Shown here in pieces: positions 27,170 through 37,094 of a stretch of DNA of 64,000 nt. The notes under the pieces are model-generated. The model saw only the letters and a list, made by a program, of their open reading frames with translations, did not search any database and had not been told where the DNA came from. The first letter of the stretch is position 1. Each line of letters starts with the position of its first letter. Position numbers and translations under genes: made by a program. The stretch comes from Ignatzschineria sp. RMDPL8A (GTDB lineage: Bacteria; Pseudomonadota; Gammaproteobacteria; Cardiobacteriales; Wohlfahrtiimonadaceae), in the NCBI RefSeq assembly GCF_029815055.1, contig NZ_JAPPWA010000002.1, positions 1 to 64,000 on the forward strand. The letters are read 5' to 3'.

Positions 27170-29773
27170 TTATTCTGCTTGACCGGTGACGGTGAAGTTT
27201 AGATCGCCGTCGATATGGACGATATCTTTCGGTTTAAAGTCGCCTTTAAGAAATGCTTTGGCAAGCTCGTTCTCAAGATGCGTTTGGATCGCACGTTTGA
27301 GAGGACGCGCACCGAAGATAGGGTCGTAACCAATTTCGCCAAGTTTATCGAGGCCATCATCGCTGATGGTGAGCGTAATTTCATGCTCAGCCATGCGGGC
27401 AATCACGCGGTCAACTTGCAATTTCGCAATGGAACGAATGTGCTCTTTCGCAAGCGGATGGAAGACCACGATATCATCGATACGGTTGATAAATTCCGGT
27501 CTAAAGTGCTGTCCGACCACGGTCATCACCGACTCTTTCATCGCATCATACTGATCTTTTGAATCAAGATCTGAGAGCGCACGCGCCTGCTCTTGAATGA
27601 GATCTGAACCCAAGTTCGAGGTCATGATAATCACGGTATTTTTAAAGTCCACCGTCCGCCCTTGACCATCGGTTAAGCGCCCATCATCGAGCACCTGAAG
27701 CAGGATATTAAAGACATCGGGATGCGCTTTTTCCACCTCATCGAGCAAAATCACCGAGTAAGGACGACGACGAATCGCTTCCGTTAAATACCCGCCCTCT
27801 TCGTAACCGACATACCCCGGAGGTGCCCCAATTAAGCGCGCGACCGAGTGTTTCTCCATAAATTCCGACATATCGATACGGATCATCGCATTCTCAGAAT
27901 CAAAGAGGAAGTTCGCGAGTGTTTTGGTGAGCTCTGTTTTCCCAACTCCGGTTGGCCCTAAAAAGAGGAATGAACCGATCGGACGATTGGGATCAGATAA
28001 TCCCGCGCGCGAACGGCGAACCGCATCGGATACCGCAGTAATCGCCTCTTTCTGACCAATCACATTTTCGCCGAGTACCGCTTCCATACGAAGCAGTTTT
28101 TCACGCTCTCCTTCGAGCATACGATTCACCGGAATGCCCGTCCAGCGCGACACCACATCAGCAATTTCCGCATCGGTAACGCGAGTACGCACCAATTTAT
28201 GCGCCTCCTCCAAAGGTTTAGCTTCCTGCGCTTCTTTTAGCTGTTTTTCAAGCTCGGGAATGACCCCATATTGCAACTCACTCATGCGCGCAAGATTGCC
28301 GCGACGACCGGCATCTTCAAGCTCAATTCGGGCCTTATCCAGATCTTCTTTGATCGAGGTTGCGCCCTTCATCTCGCTCTTTTCTGCTTTCCAACGCTCT
28401 TCTAAATCGGCATACTCTTTCTCAAACTCCGCAAGCTCTGCTTCAAGCGCCGCTAAACGTTTTTTAGAGGCATCATCTTTCTCTTTTTTGATCGCTTCGC
28501 GCTCAATTTTAAGTTGGATGATTTTACGATCGAGCTTATCCATCGATTCCGGTTTCGAGTCGATCTCCATCCGAATCTGGCTGCCCGCCTCATCAATGAG
28601 GTCGATCGCTTTATCCGGCAATTGTCGATCGGTAATGTAGCGATTTGAAAGCGTTGCCGCTGCGACAATCGCGGGGTCTGTGATCTCAACGCCGTGGTGA
28701 ATTTCATAACGCTCTTTAAGCCCGCGCAAAATGGCAATGGTATCTTCCACCGAAGGCTCTTCGACCAATACCTGCTGGAAACGGCGCTCAAGGGCGGCAT
28801 CTTTTTCGATATATTCACGATATTCATTGAGCGTTGTCGCCCCGATACAGTGCAGCTCACCGCGAGAGAGGGCCGGTTTTAATAAGTTCCCCGCATCCAT
28901 CGCGCCATCGGTTTTACCCGCGCCCACTACCATGTGAATTTCATCGATAAATAAAATGATCTGCCCTTCCGCTTTTTGAAGCTCGTTGAGCACCGCTTTT
29001 AGACGCTCCTCAAACTCCCCGCGGAATTTCGCACCGGCAATGAGCGCCCCAAGGTCTAAGGATAAAACGCGTTTTCCTTTCAATCCTTCTGGCACTTCAT
29101 TATTTAAAATCCGCTGCGCTAAACCTTCCACAATCGCGGTTTTACCGACGCCCGGCTCACCAATTAAGACCGGATTATTTTTAGTACGGCGAGAGAGCAC
29201 TTGGATCGCGCGGCGAATCTCATCATCACGACCGATCACCGGATCCAGTTTCCCCGATTCCGCTCGCTCCGTCAGATCCACACAATATTTATTCAACGCT
29301 TCACGGTTCGATTCCGCATTGGCATCTTGCACGCTCTCTCCTCCTCGCACGGCGTCAATCGCTGTTTTAAAGGCGGCCAGCGTAATCCCGCTCTCTTTAA
29401 GCACTTTCGCTAAATCGCGATTTTCATCTAAAATCCCGAGAACAAATACCTCCGAGGAGAGATAACTATCCCCACGGCGATTCATCTCTTTTTCCGCGGC
29501 AATTAAGACGCGCTGTAAATTTTGGCTAACGTGCAGATCATTCGAGCCTTCCACTTGGGGAAACTTCGCAATGAGCGCATCAATTTTTTGATTAAGATCC
29601 GTTAAATTGGCTCGGCATTGGCGAAATAACGGCACCACCGAGCCCTCTTTTTGGCTTAGCATCGCACTTAAAACGTGCTCGGGCTCAATATATTGATTGA
29701 GATTGGCGAGCGCGAGACTCTGCGCGGCACTTAACGCATTTAAAAAGGCGGCGGTAAATTTATCTTGATTCAT
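27170..29773 (-). CDS. clpB: Protein disaggregase ClpB
   Basis: 867 residues (E. coli 857). Hexameric AAA+ chaperone that pulls proteins out of aggregates together with DnaK. N domain 1-145, first AAA with GEPGVGKTA (about 206), coiled-coil middle domain (about 410-525) that distinguishes ClpB from ClpA, second AAA with GPTGVGKTE (about 605) and [19 protein letters not shown] precedes ATG. Driven by the sigma-32 promoter at 29814-29841. Confidence 0.97.
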   Translation of the reverse strand: MNQDKFTAAFLNALSAAQSLALANLNQYIEPEHVLSAMLSQKEGSVVPLFRQCRANLTDLNQKIDALIAKFPQVEGSNDLHVSQNLQRVLIAAEKEMNRRGDSYLSSEVFVLGILDENRDLAKVLKESGITLAAFKTAIDAVRGGESVQDANAESNREALNKYCVDLTERAESGKLDPVIGRDDEIRRAIQVLSRRTKNNPVLIGEPGVGKTAIVEGLAQRILNNEVPEGLKGKRVLSLDLGALIAGAKFRGEFEERLKAVLNELQKAEGQIILFIDEIHMVVGAGKTDGAMDAGNLLKPALSRGELHCIGATTLNEYREYIEKDAALERRFQQVLVEEPSVEDTIAILRGLKERYEIHHGVEITDPAIVAAATLSNRYITDRQLPDKAIDLIDEAGSQIRMEIDSKPESMDKLDRKIIQLKIEREAIKKEKDDASKKRLAALEAELAEFEKEYADLEERWKAEKSEMKGATSIKEDLDKARIELEDAGRRGNLARMSELQYGVIPELEKQLKEAQEAKPLEEAHKLVRTRVTDAEIADVVSRWTGIPVNRMLEGEREKLLRMEAVLGENVIGQKEAITAVSDAVRRSRAGLSDPNRPIGSFLFLGPTGVGKTELTKTLANFLFDSENAMIRIDMSEFMEKHSVARLIGAPPGYVGYEEGGYLTEAIRRRPYSVILLDEVEKAHPDVFNILLQVLDDGRLTDGQGRTVDFKNTVIIMTSNLGSDLIQEQARALSDLDSKDQYDAMKESVMTVVGQHFRPEFINRIDDIVVFHPLAKEHIRSIAKLQVDRVIARMAEHEITLTISDDGLDKLGEIGYDPIFGARPLKRAIQTHLENELAKAFLKGDFKPKDIVHIDGDLNFTVTGQAE

Positions 29774-29813
29774 TGAAGAACCTCCTAAAACAATATTTCT
29801 TTACTGTTATTAA

Positions 29814-29841
29814 TAATGGGGATCTTTTTACGGGTTTCAAG
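29814..29841 (-). promoter_or_regulatory. Sigma-32 heat-shock promoter of clpB
   Basis: Minus strand: CTTGAAA, 13-bp spacer, CCCCATTA, matching the sigma-32 consensus (CTTGAA, 13-15 bp, CCCCATnT). It lies 41 bp ahead of the clpB start codon. Confidence 0.85.
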
Positions 29842-30095
29842 AACTATTTGATAACTTTAATAGCTCATTCATCTCACTCTAGCACGCCGCTATGACAGAA
29901 CCGATATGTTAAGAAAATGAGGCGTTCGCAGACTCTTTTCAAGGCAAGATGTCGACTTTAATCGGCAATTTATTCAAAATGCCCCCTCTAAAACTCACAA
30001 TGTGATTAATATCAATGAGTTTAGTGATTAAACAATGCATTATTGATGATAACCGTCTATTTAAATCACTATCCTTTTGAAAAGAGAGGTTTTTT

Positions 30096-30644
30096 ATGAA
30101 ATCCTCACGCGTACAGGGATTTACCCTCATTGAGCTCTTAATTGTCCTTGCCGTTCTTGGGTTATTATCGGCGTTTGCGATGTCGCTCTATCGTGATTAT
30201 GTGCGCCGTACTCATGTCGGTGAGGGCATTCAACTTGCCACAGCCGCCCGCAATGCGCTTGGCGAAACCCACGGCATCTATGGTTATATCTATAAAAATG
30301 TGGCGCAAGGTAATAATTTTGCTTACGCCCTTGCCAATCCCCGAGAGTTTACCGGCAATGCCGTCTATTCAATTACAGTTGGTGAAACCTATCCCAATGA
30401 GATTGTGATTCGCTATAACGAAAAACTCGATCTGATTAATTATCGTGAAGTGCATATGCGCGCAATCTCCGAGCATGGCTCGCTTCGCTGGTATTGCGGG
30501 GTCTATGAGAAAAATCCCCTCTCGGTGGATATTAAAGATCTTCCGGGAAATTGTCGCAACGTCTTTGATAGCACCGGATTTAATCAAAATCTAGCTTGGA
30601 GCGGCCAATTGATGGATGTTCCCAACTATACCGCAGGTCCTTAA
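30096..30644 (+). CDS. Type IV pilin-like protein
   Basis: 182 residues. Prepilin peptidase site QG|FTLIELLIVLAVLG after an 8-residue leader, with the +5 glutamate, then the N-terminal helix and a globular domain. Two cysteines (WYCGVY and NCRNVF, about 23 residues apart) form the probable D-region disulphide of major pilins. AGAGG precedes ATG. No other pil gene adjoins; whether it is the major or a minor pilin is open. Confidence 0.85.
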   Translation: MKSSRVQGFTLIELLIVLAVLGLLSAFAMSLYRDYVRRTHVGEGIQLATAARNALGETHGIYGYIYKNVAQGNNFAYALANPREFTGNAVYSITVGETYPNEIVIRYNEKLDLINYREVHMRAISEHGSLRWYCGVYEKNPLSVDIKDLPGNCRNVFDSTGFNQNLAWSGQLMDVPNYTAGP

Positions 30645-30740
30645 ACCTCATGAGTTAACGCTCAACACCTGTATTTCTCCTCTGCCTCTGACAATGCTTC
30701 ATCCTTCCTGAAATAACCTCTACTCATTGTCAAGGGCACT

Positions 30741-30779
30741 AAAAAGCCTGGCGCTCGCAAAGAACGTCAAGCTTTTTTC
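30741..30779. terminator. Terminator between pilin and permease genes
   Basis: AAAAAGC...GCTTTTTT stem with interrupted pairing (TG-CG-TC), AT-rich on both sides. Confidence 0.6.
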
Positions 30780-30831
30780 TCTTCATTTCAGGGGATGGCT
30801 AGAGCCCCCTTTTTCTGATCACTCTCGTTAT

Positions 30832-32175
30832 TTATTCGGTCTCTTCAACAATGGTACGCCCCGGAAGCACAAGGTTAAGCACGAGTGCTAAGAGCGAGCC
30901 CACCGTAATCCCTGATTTTAAAATCTCTTGGAAGAAATCAGGAAGGTTGCTTAACACTTCAGGGCGCATCGTTACCATTAGCCCGCAGCCAAGTGATACC
31001 GCAATGATTAAACCATTACGTTTACTGTTATCCACTGAACCGAGCATTTGAACGCCAGCGGTCACAATCATCGCAAACATCATCAATCCCGCACCGCCTA
31101 ATACTGGACGTGGAATTGAGAAGATGAGCGCGCCAAAGACAGGGAAGAGTCCCGCGATCACTAAAAGTACACCGGTGAGTGCGACAACGTGACGGCTCGC
31201 AACGCCGGTGAGTGAGATCACCCCGATGTTTTGTGCAAATGAAGAGAAAGGGGTTGTGGACATCACTGCCGCAAGCGCTGAGCCTAATCCATCACATAAA
31301 ATCCCGCCTTTCATATGTTTACCAGTAATTTTTGTGCCGGTCGCTTCACCGAGCGCGAGGAAGTTCCCGCTCGATTCAACAATGGTCACAAGGTAGGCAA
31401 TGCTCATACCGATAATCCCTGAGATGGGGAAGCTCAAACCAAAGTGAAGCGGTTGTGGTAAGGCAAAGAGTTCTGCATTTTGAACCGAACTCACATCCAC
31501 AAGGCCTAAGTTTAAGCCCATCACTTTATCTAAAATCGCCGCCACTAAATAGCCCACCATCATGCCGATCACAATGGCCGCCGAGGCGAAAATCCCCCGT
31601 CCCCACTGAACAAGAACGATCACCAGCGTCATCACAAAAGTGGCTAAACCGATATTGGCAATGGAAGCGTAATTGGCATCGCCCACTTGCCCGCCGGCAA
31701 ACCAGTCAACGCCCACAGGAATGAGACTGAGACCGATCATTGTAACCACTGTTCCCGTTACAACCGGTGGGAAGAGTTTACGAATCTGGGGCATAAAGAA
31801 ACTGCCGATAATCATCACCAGTGACGCCACAAGCGAAGAGCCTAAAATGCCCGACATATTCGCAGGACCATCCGGGTTATAGCCCACCGCTAGCGCTGCA
31901 GCAACGAAGGTAAAACTCGTCCCCATTACCGAAGGAAGACGAATTCCGATCGGACCAAGGCCGCGACATTGGATAAAGGTGACAACGCCGGACACTAAAA
32001 GCGCAGCATTAACAAGGGCAACGGTATCTTCACTTGGAAGCTGTAAAACGCCCCCGATGACAAGAGGCACCGCGATAATACCGCCGAGTGCGGCTAATAG
32101 ATGTTGGGCGGCAAGAAGCCATGATAAGCCGAAGGAAGGTTTATCATCTACGTTATATAACAATTGATTATTCAT
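30832..32175 (-). CDS. NCS2-family uric acid/xanthine permease
   Basis: 447 residues, about 14 membrane segments. VTIVESSGNFLALGEATG and the block STTPFSSFAQNIGVISLTGVASR mark the NCS2 family; the latter matches XanQ/UacT-type purine permeases rather than uracil permeases. A role in uric acid or xanthine uptake is inferred. ATG at 32175 chosen (MNNQ) over an upstream frame start at 32220, which would add unrelated residues. No purine catabolic genes nearby. Confidence 0.85.
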   Translation of the reverse strand: MNNQLLYNVDDKPSFGLSWLLAAQHLLAALGGIIAVPLVIGGVLQLPSEDTVALVNAALLVSGVVTFIQCRGLGPIGIRLPSVMGTSFTFVAAALAVGYNPDGPANMSGILGSSLVASLVMIIGSFFMPQIRKLFPPVVTGTVVTMIGLSLIPVGVDWFAGGQVGDANYASIANIGLATFVMTLVIVLVQWGRGIFASAAIVIGMMVGYLVAAILDKVMGLNLGLVDVSSVQNAELFALPQPLHFGLSFPISGIIGMSIAYLVTIVESSGNFLALGEATGTKITGKHMKGGILCDGLGSALAAVMSTTPFSSFAQNIGVISLTGVASRHVVALTGVLLVIAGLFPVFGALIFSIPRPVLGGAGLMMFAMIVTAGVQMLGSVDNSKRNGLIIAVSLGCGLMVTMRPEVLSNLPDFFQEILKSGITVGSLLALVLNLVLPGRTIVEETE

Positions 32176-32353
32176 ATTTGAACTTTTTGAGACAAAAGGG
32201 AGGAGGAAAATCGATATCAATTTTGCCTAAAGCGCGTCTCAAAAATAAGAGGTGAGCCATCCAATCTCAACAGAGCTTATTTTATAGATGCAGTCGTAAC
32301 TGATAGCGAAAATAAGCAAAATTCCTATCTTGCGCGGTATTGTACAGCAAAAT

Positions 32354-32386
32354 TAAAAAAAGAGGCGAAAAGGCCTCTCTTTTTTA
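32354..32386 (-). terminator. feoABC terminator
   Basis: AGAGGC/GCCTCT stem with short loop and T7 tail on the minus strand, about 30 nt past feoC. Confidence 0.8.
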
Positions 32387-32413
32387 TCTTAACTGTAAGA
32401 TACTTTAACGGCG

Positions 32414-32665
32414 TTAAAAAATCTGGCTCCACTCATAGAGCTCATCTTGAACCGCCCCTCGGCTCACCGAACAGCCACCACAGCCGCCGCTTGCCGTGCA
32501 CGAGCCACATCCACCGGCTGACACGCGCGTTACTAATCCTTTGCCGATCCAGCGCTCAACCATCTCTTTTGCCACATCCATCGGGAGATTGAAATGATTG
32601 GCAAGACGCTGCAGGCTCACGATCTCTTCGGTGCGAATATAGTCGCGAATTTGAATGAGTAACAT
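32414..32665 (-). CDS. feoC: FeoC-like winged-helix protein
   Basis: 83 residues. N-terminal winged helix (LLIQIRDYIRTEEIVSLQRL...) and a loop with four cysteines, CGSC then CGGC within GGCGSCTASGGCGGC, as in FeoC proteins that bind an oxygen-sensitive Fe-S cluster and steady FeoB. It overlaps feoB1 by one base. Regulatory or protease-protective role is known for family members. Confidence 0.85.
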   Translation of the reverse strand: MLLIQIRDYIRTEEIVSLQRLANHFNLPMDVAKEMVERWIGKGLVTRVSAGGCGSCTASGGCGGCSVSRGAVQDELYEWSQIF

Positions 32666-35022
32666 TAGCAGCAGTTCCCTTTTTTCGAGGAATCACAGCG
32701 ACGCGGCTCAACAGGCATCGATTCCGCAGATAGAACTCCGAGGCGCCCTAAAAGACGAAGAATTCCCATCATCACCACAAAACCAACGCCAATGCCGATA
32801 AGCCAATAGAGCGCACTTTGATTCCCCGCCGATCCTAAGAGCGATGCTTGGAAATAAGCCGTTGCCAATCCCCAACCGAGTACAAAGGTCCAGACCGCTA
32901 CCATCACCGTCCAGCGCGCGCCGGCTTCACGATAGACCGCCCCGAGCGCCGCAACGCACGGCGTATACAGGAGCACGAAAATTAAGTATGCCATCACCGC
33001 CGCTTTTGATCCAAAGAGCGCGCTAATGTGGCTCACCGCCGTATCGTCAATCTCGTTATTTTCTTTGACCGTATCAAGATCGCCATCGGCCATCTCATCG
33101 CGAATTCCAAGTGGATCTAAAAATTTCGCCGGAAGCTCACTTAAATTCTCACCGATCGATGCCACCGCTTCTTTCGCTGAGTCGATAAAGTTAAAGCCCT
33201 CGTCCTCATCATCACTCACGCCATCCATCTGCGCGTAGAGCGAATTGAGCGTTCCGATCACCGATTCTTTAGCAAAAATCCCGGTAAAAATCCCAACCGT
33301 TGCTGGCCAATTCTCTTCAGTGATTCCCATCGGCTCAAAGACCGGCGTAATCGCTTTACCCACGGATGAAAGCACCGAATTTTCCGAATCTTCATTGCCA
33401 AAAGTGCCATCAGTGCCCCATGTATTTAAAACGCCAAGAAGTGCAACCACTAAGATAATCGCTTTACCCGCTTTGGTGATAAAGCTTTTTAAGCGATCCC
33501 ACGAATGGAGCATTAAGCCTTTAAAGGTTGGCAAATGATAGGCCGGAAGCTCCATAATAAAGGGCGTAATCGGGCCTTTTAAGATCGAATGTTTGAGCAT
33601 AAATCCGGTAAAAATCGCCACGATGATTCCCAAGAGATAGAGCCCATAGACCACCGCTCCGCCATTTGACGGGAAAAAAATCGCCGCAAAGAGCGCATAA
33701 ACCGGAAGTCTTGCCCCACAGGACATAAAGGGAATCATCATAATCGACATCAATCGGTCGCGGTGACTTTCGAGCGTGCGCGTTCCCATAATGGCGGGAA
33801 TATTACAGCCGAAGCCGACGAGCATCGGCACAAACGCTTTCCCGGGAAGGCCGATCGCGCGCATTCCACGGTCCACCACAATGGCCGCCCGCGCAAGATA
33901 GCCGGAATCTTCCAAAAAGGAGAGACAGAGGAACATCGCCCCGATCACCGGAATAAAGGAGGCGACGGTTTGAATCCCCGCCCCGATCCCTTTCGCTAAG
34001 ATCGCCACCATCCAGTTCGGCGCGTTCACGCTCACGAGTAATTGTTCAAATCCATCCACAAAGATAGCGCCGGCTAAAATCTCAAAGAAATCGATAAAGC
34101 TTGAGCCGACGTTGATCGCCACATGGAACATTAAAAACATCACCAAGAGAAAAACAGGAATTCCCGTAATTCGTCCAAGCGCAATTTTATCGAGCCACTC
34201 ATTGACCGCAGAATTAGCAACGCCAACGGTTTTTACCACCGCTTTAGCAAGCTCATCGATCGCTTCATAGCGCGCGGAAGCAAGGGCAATATCAAGCTCC
34301 CCATCGGCTAAATTCGCAAGTGACTGACGGCAGGTCACAAGCGCCTCGCCATCCTCTTTCGTTAAAGTTGTGTGAAGGTGATTTGAACCAAAGAGCACCT
34401 CGATCAATTCCCAGCGGCTGATCGATTTTAGATTTGAACTATCTGGAAGCGCGCTAAAAAACGCCTCAACAATTGCGCTCGCACGCTCATTTAAGGTTTT
34501 AACGCTCGGCGTAGGTGTTTCAATGGTTTTGTGGGCTAAAAAAGCTTTTAACTCGCTCACCCCACGATTTTTACTCGCGCTCACCGGAATTACCGGACAA
34601 CCAAGCGCTTTAGAGAGCGTTTCGATCTGAATATCGAGCCCATTTAATTTGGCCATATCCATCATATTGAGCACCACCACCATCGGGCGCTCAAGATCGA
34701 GTAATTGATAGGTTAAATAGAGATGACGCTGCAGATTTGAGGCATCAATAATATTGACGAGGATCGAGTCTGAATCCTCATTTAAAAAGTGGCGCACCAC
34801 CAATTCATCTTGCGAAATATCATCGCCCGACGCTTCAAAGGCATAGGTTCCGGGAAGGTCGATCACCTTGACGGTATCGCCCTCGTAGGTAAATTCACCG
34901 CTCTTTTTATCAACCGTGACGCCCGCCCAGTTGCCGACGCGCTGTTTACTGCCGGTTAACGCATTAAAAACCGTGGTCTTTCCACAGTTAGGATTTCCAA
35001 TTAGAGCAATTTGTCGCGACAT
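32665..35022 (-). CDS. feoB: Ferrous iron transporter FeoB (system 1)
   Basis: 785 residues, close to E. coli FeoB (773). The N-terminal G domain has GNPNCGKTT (G1), DLPGTYAF (G3) and NMMD (G4); a helical GDI domain precedes two Gate-type membrane repeats with GFGCNIPAIMGTRTLE and the conserved AKESVIGTL. The C-terminus SSKKGNCC resembles the cysteine tail of many FeoB. Imports Fe2+ across the inner membrane. Order feoA-feoB-feoC, 3 bp from feoA. Confidence 0.96.
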   Translation of the reverse strand: MSRQIALIGNPNCGKTTVFNALTGSKQRVGNWAGVTVDKKSGEFTYEGDTVKVIDLPGTYAFEASGDDISQDELVVRHFLNEDSDSILVNIIDASNLQRHLYLTYQLLDLERPMVVVLNMMDMAKLNGLDIQIETLSKALGCPVIPVSASKNRGVSELKAFLAHKTIETPTPSVKTLNERASAIVEAFFSALPDSSNLKSISRWELIEVLFGSNHLHTTLTKEDGEALVTCRQSLANLADGELDIALASARYEAIDELAKAVVKTVGVANSAVNEWLDKIALGRITGIPVFLLVMFLMFHVAINVGSSFIDFFEILAGAIFVDGFEQLLVSVNAPNWMVAILAKGIGAGIQTVASFIPVIGAMFLCLSFLEDSGYLARAAIVVDRGMRAIGLPGKAFVPMLVGFGCNIPAIMGTRTLESHRDRLMSIMMIPFMSCGARLPVYALFAAIFFPSNGGAVVYGLYLLGIIVAIFTGFMLKHSILKGPITPFIMELPAYHLPTFKGLMLHSWDRLKSFITKAGKAIILVVALLGVLNTWGTDGTFGNEDSENSVLSSVGKAITPVFEPMGITEENWPATVGIFTGIFAKESVIGTLNSLYAQMDGVSDDEDEGFNFIDSAKEAVASIGENLSELPAKFLDPLGIRDEMADGDLDTVKENNEIDDTAVSHISALFGSKAAVMAYLIFVLLYTPCVAALGAVYREAGARWTVMVAVWTFVLGWGLATAYFQASLLGSAGNQSALYWLIGIGVGFVVMMGILRLLGRLGVLSAESMPVEPRRCDSSKKGNCC

Positions 35023-35025
35023 CGA

Positions 35026-35259
35026 TTAATCCACCTGTTTAATGTGGATCGCTTTCGCTTCACTTTTACGAAGACAGAGTTGAAAGCCACGAATCGAAAT
35101 CTGAATCGGGTCGCCCATCGGCGCAACACGCACCACCGACACTTCAGAGCCGGGAGTCACACCCATTGCCAATAATTTACGGCGAAACGGTTTAGCTTCA
35201 TCCAAAAATGAATGAATGGTAGCTTTTACCCCAAATGGCAGTTGATTTAGCGTCGTCAT
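35026..35259 (-). CDS. feoA: FeoA (system 1)
   Basis: 77 residues, SH3-like beta-barrel protein that helps FeoB. LLAMGVTPGSEVSVVRVAPMGDPIQI is diagnostic. Start at 35259 follows AAGGATGATGAA and gives the normal family length; the longer frame to 35331 would run through the promoter and Fur box and is rejected. Confidence 0.93.
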   Translation of the reverse strand: MTTLNQLPFGVKATIHSFLDEAKPFRRKLLAMGVTPGSEVSVVRVAPMGDPIQISIRGFQLCLRKSEAKAIHIKQVD

Positions 35260-35302
35260 TTCATCATCCTTCTTATGAGAAATAGATAAGTTTGTGATTG
35301 TA

Positions 35303-35331
35303 AATATAGTATGTTTGAGAATCATTCTCAA
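35303..35331 (-). promoter_or_regulatory. Fur-controlled promoter of feoABC
   Basis: A perfect 7-1-7 inverted repeat TGAGAATCATTCTCA (35316-35330) overlaps the -35 region TTGAGA (35331-35326); a 17-bp spacer leads to TATATT (35308-35303). Such an overlap would let Fe-Fur block RNA polymerase. Confidence 0.85.
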
Positions 35332-35488
35332 TACATTTTAATTATCACATTCGATAATTTGATAGAAAATGACAAAGATCAAACCTTATTGACGCAATCA
35401 ACTCGTTATCGGTTTTTTGAGACGTCAATCCCAATCCAACGAAAACGCGCGATTTCAGCCTAAATCGGGGCTAAAAAGCATTCAATTG

Positions 35489-35562
35489 CCCCTCTTTTTG
35501 CCTATTTTTATGAAGAAGAATTCCGCTAAAAATTCCTCATGACGACGCGGCAAAAAGAGAGG
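35489..35562. repeat. Inverted repeat between the feo units
   Basis: CCTCTTTTTGCC near 35491-35502 and GGCAAAAAGAGAGG at 35549-35562 can pair with one bulge, looping out about 46 nt. May end the transcript of the second feo unit. Confidence 0.4.
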
Positions 35563-35619
35563 TCTTATCCTATTTATTGATCTACATCAGCATTAGCTGA
35601 TCCCGATATTGGATCCACA

Positions 35620-35874
35620 CTAATTGAGCTGTTTAATGACGCTCGCATCACTTTGTGACGCAGGAGCATCATTGGGTTCATCGCTTGCTTCATGCTCCGC
35701 TTGGTAGATCTCCTGATAGACTGTTTTCGATTTGCAACTTGCAGCACCTTTTGCGCCGCTCATGCAGCCTCCTTTAGATTGACTGCAGCCGCTGCAGCCC
35801 TTCTTTTTCACTAATTTAATATAGAGATAGAAGAGCGCAACGCCGAAAAGGGCCAGTACAATGATCGTATCCAT
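35620..35874 (-). CDS. FeoB-associated Cys-rich membrane protein
   Basis: 84 residues: one N-terminal membrane helix (1-20), then KKKGCSGCSQSKGGCMSG and a further cysteine, followed by an acidic tail. This matches the FeoB-associated Cys-rich family (PF12669). It starts 2 nt after the DUF4198 stop codon and so is in the second feo unit. It may bind iron on the cytosolic side; function unproven. Confidence 0.8.
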   Translation of the reverse strand: MDTIIVLALFGVALFYLYIKLVKKKGCSGCSQSKGGCMSGAKGAASCKSKTVYQEIYQAEHEASDEPNDAPASQSDASVIKQLN

Positions 35875-35876
35875 GG

Positions 35877-36671
35877 CTATTTCATATCTTTCACTTGCAC
35901 CCAGATCACCGCATCTTGGCTCAATTCTTTGCCTTGATACTGATCATCGGGACCAACGCCCACCGCGGCAAAGCCCCACCAGCCCGCTTTCGGAATCCCG
36001 AAGGTAAACGTGCCATTGGCATCGGCTTTAATCACCAGCGTCACAAAACTATCTTGCGGCGCTTCAATGTTGGTGGGGCCTGTTTTATTGCCGGTAATAT
36101 CGATCTCAGAATTTAAATATTCAATCTCAATTTCCGCAAAGGGCACCGGTTTTCCTTCACTCATCACAACGCCTGAAAAGGTGGAATTGGTCCAGATCGC
36201 ATAGGGTTTTGTGAGCGGGATAATCTCAGTTTTTAGCCCAAGCTCGCTCTCCCAATCGGTTGGCATGCCCGCCACATTCACCACCACTTTAGTGATCTGC
36301 TGAATGTAGGTATCTTCATTTTTCTCAAAATAGGGCGCCGGCGTTAACACAAAGAGATGATCCCCCATCCCGCGGGCTTTATAATCGGTCTCAAAAGCAT
36401 TTGCACGATTGTTAGTGCCCTGCCATGTGATCGATTTAAGCGTCCCTTTCAGGTCGGTTTTTTTCTCTTTATGCACCACATAAAACTCTTCCGGCTCGCC
36501 CATATCCATCGTATGTTCATCGGCAAACGGGTGGGTAAAGACGAGCTTTAATGGAATGGTCGCCCCTTGATTGAGCGCCGATTCCGGCGTATAGAGCATC
36601 TGAAAGTGAGCGTTAGCACTGCCGCCAAGCATGGCAAAGAGTAACGTGGAAAGCGTAAATAACTTTTTCAT
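35877..36671 (-). CDS. Periplasmic DUF4198 protein
   Basis: 264 residues. Signal peptide ends SANA, so the mature protein would begin HFQMLYTP. The domain is DUF4198, a periplasmic family often beside nickel, cobalt or other metal importers; the part around residues 160-250 looks like an Ig-like/carboxypeptidase-regulatory fold (GKPVPFAEIEIEY, ANGTFTFGIPKAGWWGF). Placement behind feoAB suggests it captures a divalent metal for FeoB2. Inferred, not shown. Confidence 0.75.
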   Translation of the reverse strand: MKKLFTLSTLLFAMLGGSANAHFQMLYTPESALNQGATIPLKLVFTHPFADEHTMDMGEPEEFYVVHKEKKTDLKGTLKSITWQGTNNRANAFETDYKARGMGDHLFVLTPAPYFEKNEDTYIQQITKVVVNVAGMPTDWESELGLKTEIIPLTKPYAIWTNSTFSGVVMSEGKPVPFAEIEIEYLNSEIDITGNKTGPTNIEAPQDSFVTLVIKADANGTFTFGIPKAGWWGFAAVGVGPDDQYQGKELSQDAVIWVQVKDMK

Positions 36672-36736
36672 GGAGATCCTTTTAATTAAATTTAATTGAA
36701 TTGAATCGAACTATTTAAATAGGGAATGAGGCAAAA

Positions 36737-37039
36737 TTAATTAATCTGACTGCCTTTTAAGATCACTTGGTGCCCGTCGCCGGCATCAAATACCGCGCTG
36801 TAATCGCCCTCTGGCTTCTCAAAATTGACGCTATTGAGCGCATCAAATTTCATCTCGATCACTTTTTTGCCTGCTTGTTCCACATAAAAATTGACGCCGC
36901 TTGCGCTACTGCCATCGCTAAATCCGCCTTCGCAGGTGATGGTTTCATCGCCCTCATCAAAGCAAGAAAGGAGCGCGGTGTGGGAAAATGCCGCAGGTGA
37001 AAAGACTAAAAGAGCGACGGTTAGGAGTGTTTTTTTCAT
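36737..37039 (-). CDS. Small periplasmic protein of the feo locus
   Basis: 100 residues. Signal peptide ends AAFS, giving a mature N-terminus HTALLSCFDEGDE. Two cysteines (LSCF and ITCEG) could form a disulphide. Predicted beta-rich. GAGGA precedes ATG. Lies between feoB2 and the DUF4198 gene, both on its strand. No named family recognised, though its partner position with DUF4198 suggests joint metal binding. Confidence 0.7.
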   Translation of the reverse strand: MKKTLLTVALLVFSPAAFSHTALLSCFDEGDETITCEGGFSDGSSASGVNFYVEQAGKKVIEMKFDALNSVNFEKPEGDYSAVFDAGDGHQVILKGSQIN

Positions 37040-37094
37040 AATAAAGTCCTCGTTAATGGATAAAATGAATCAATACAACAATGAATAAAAATCG

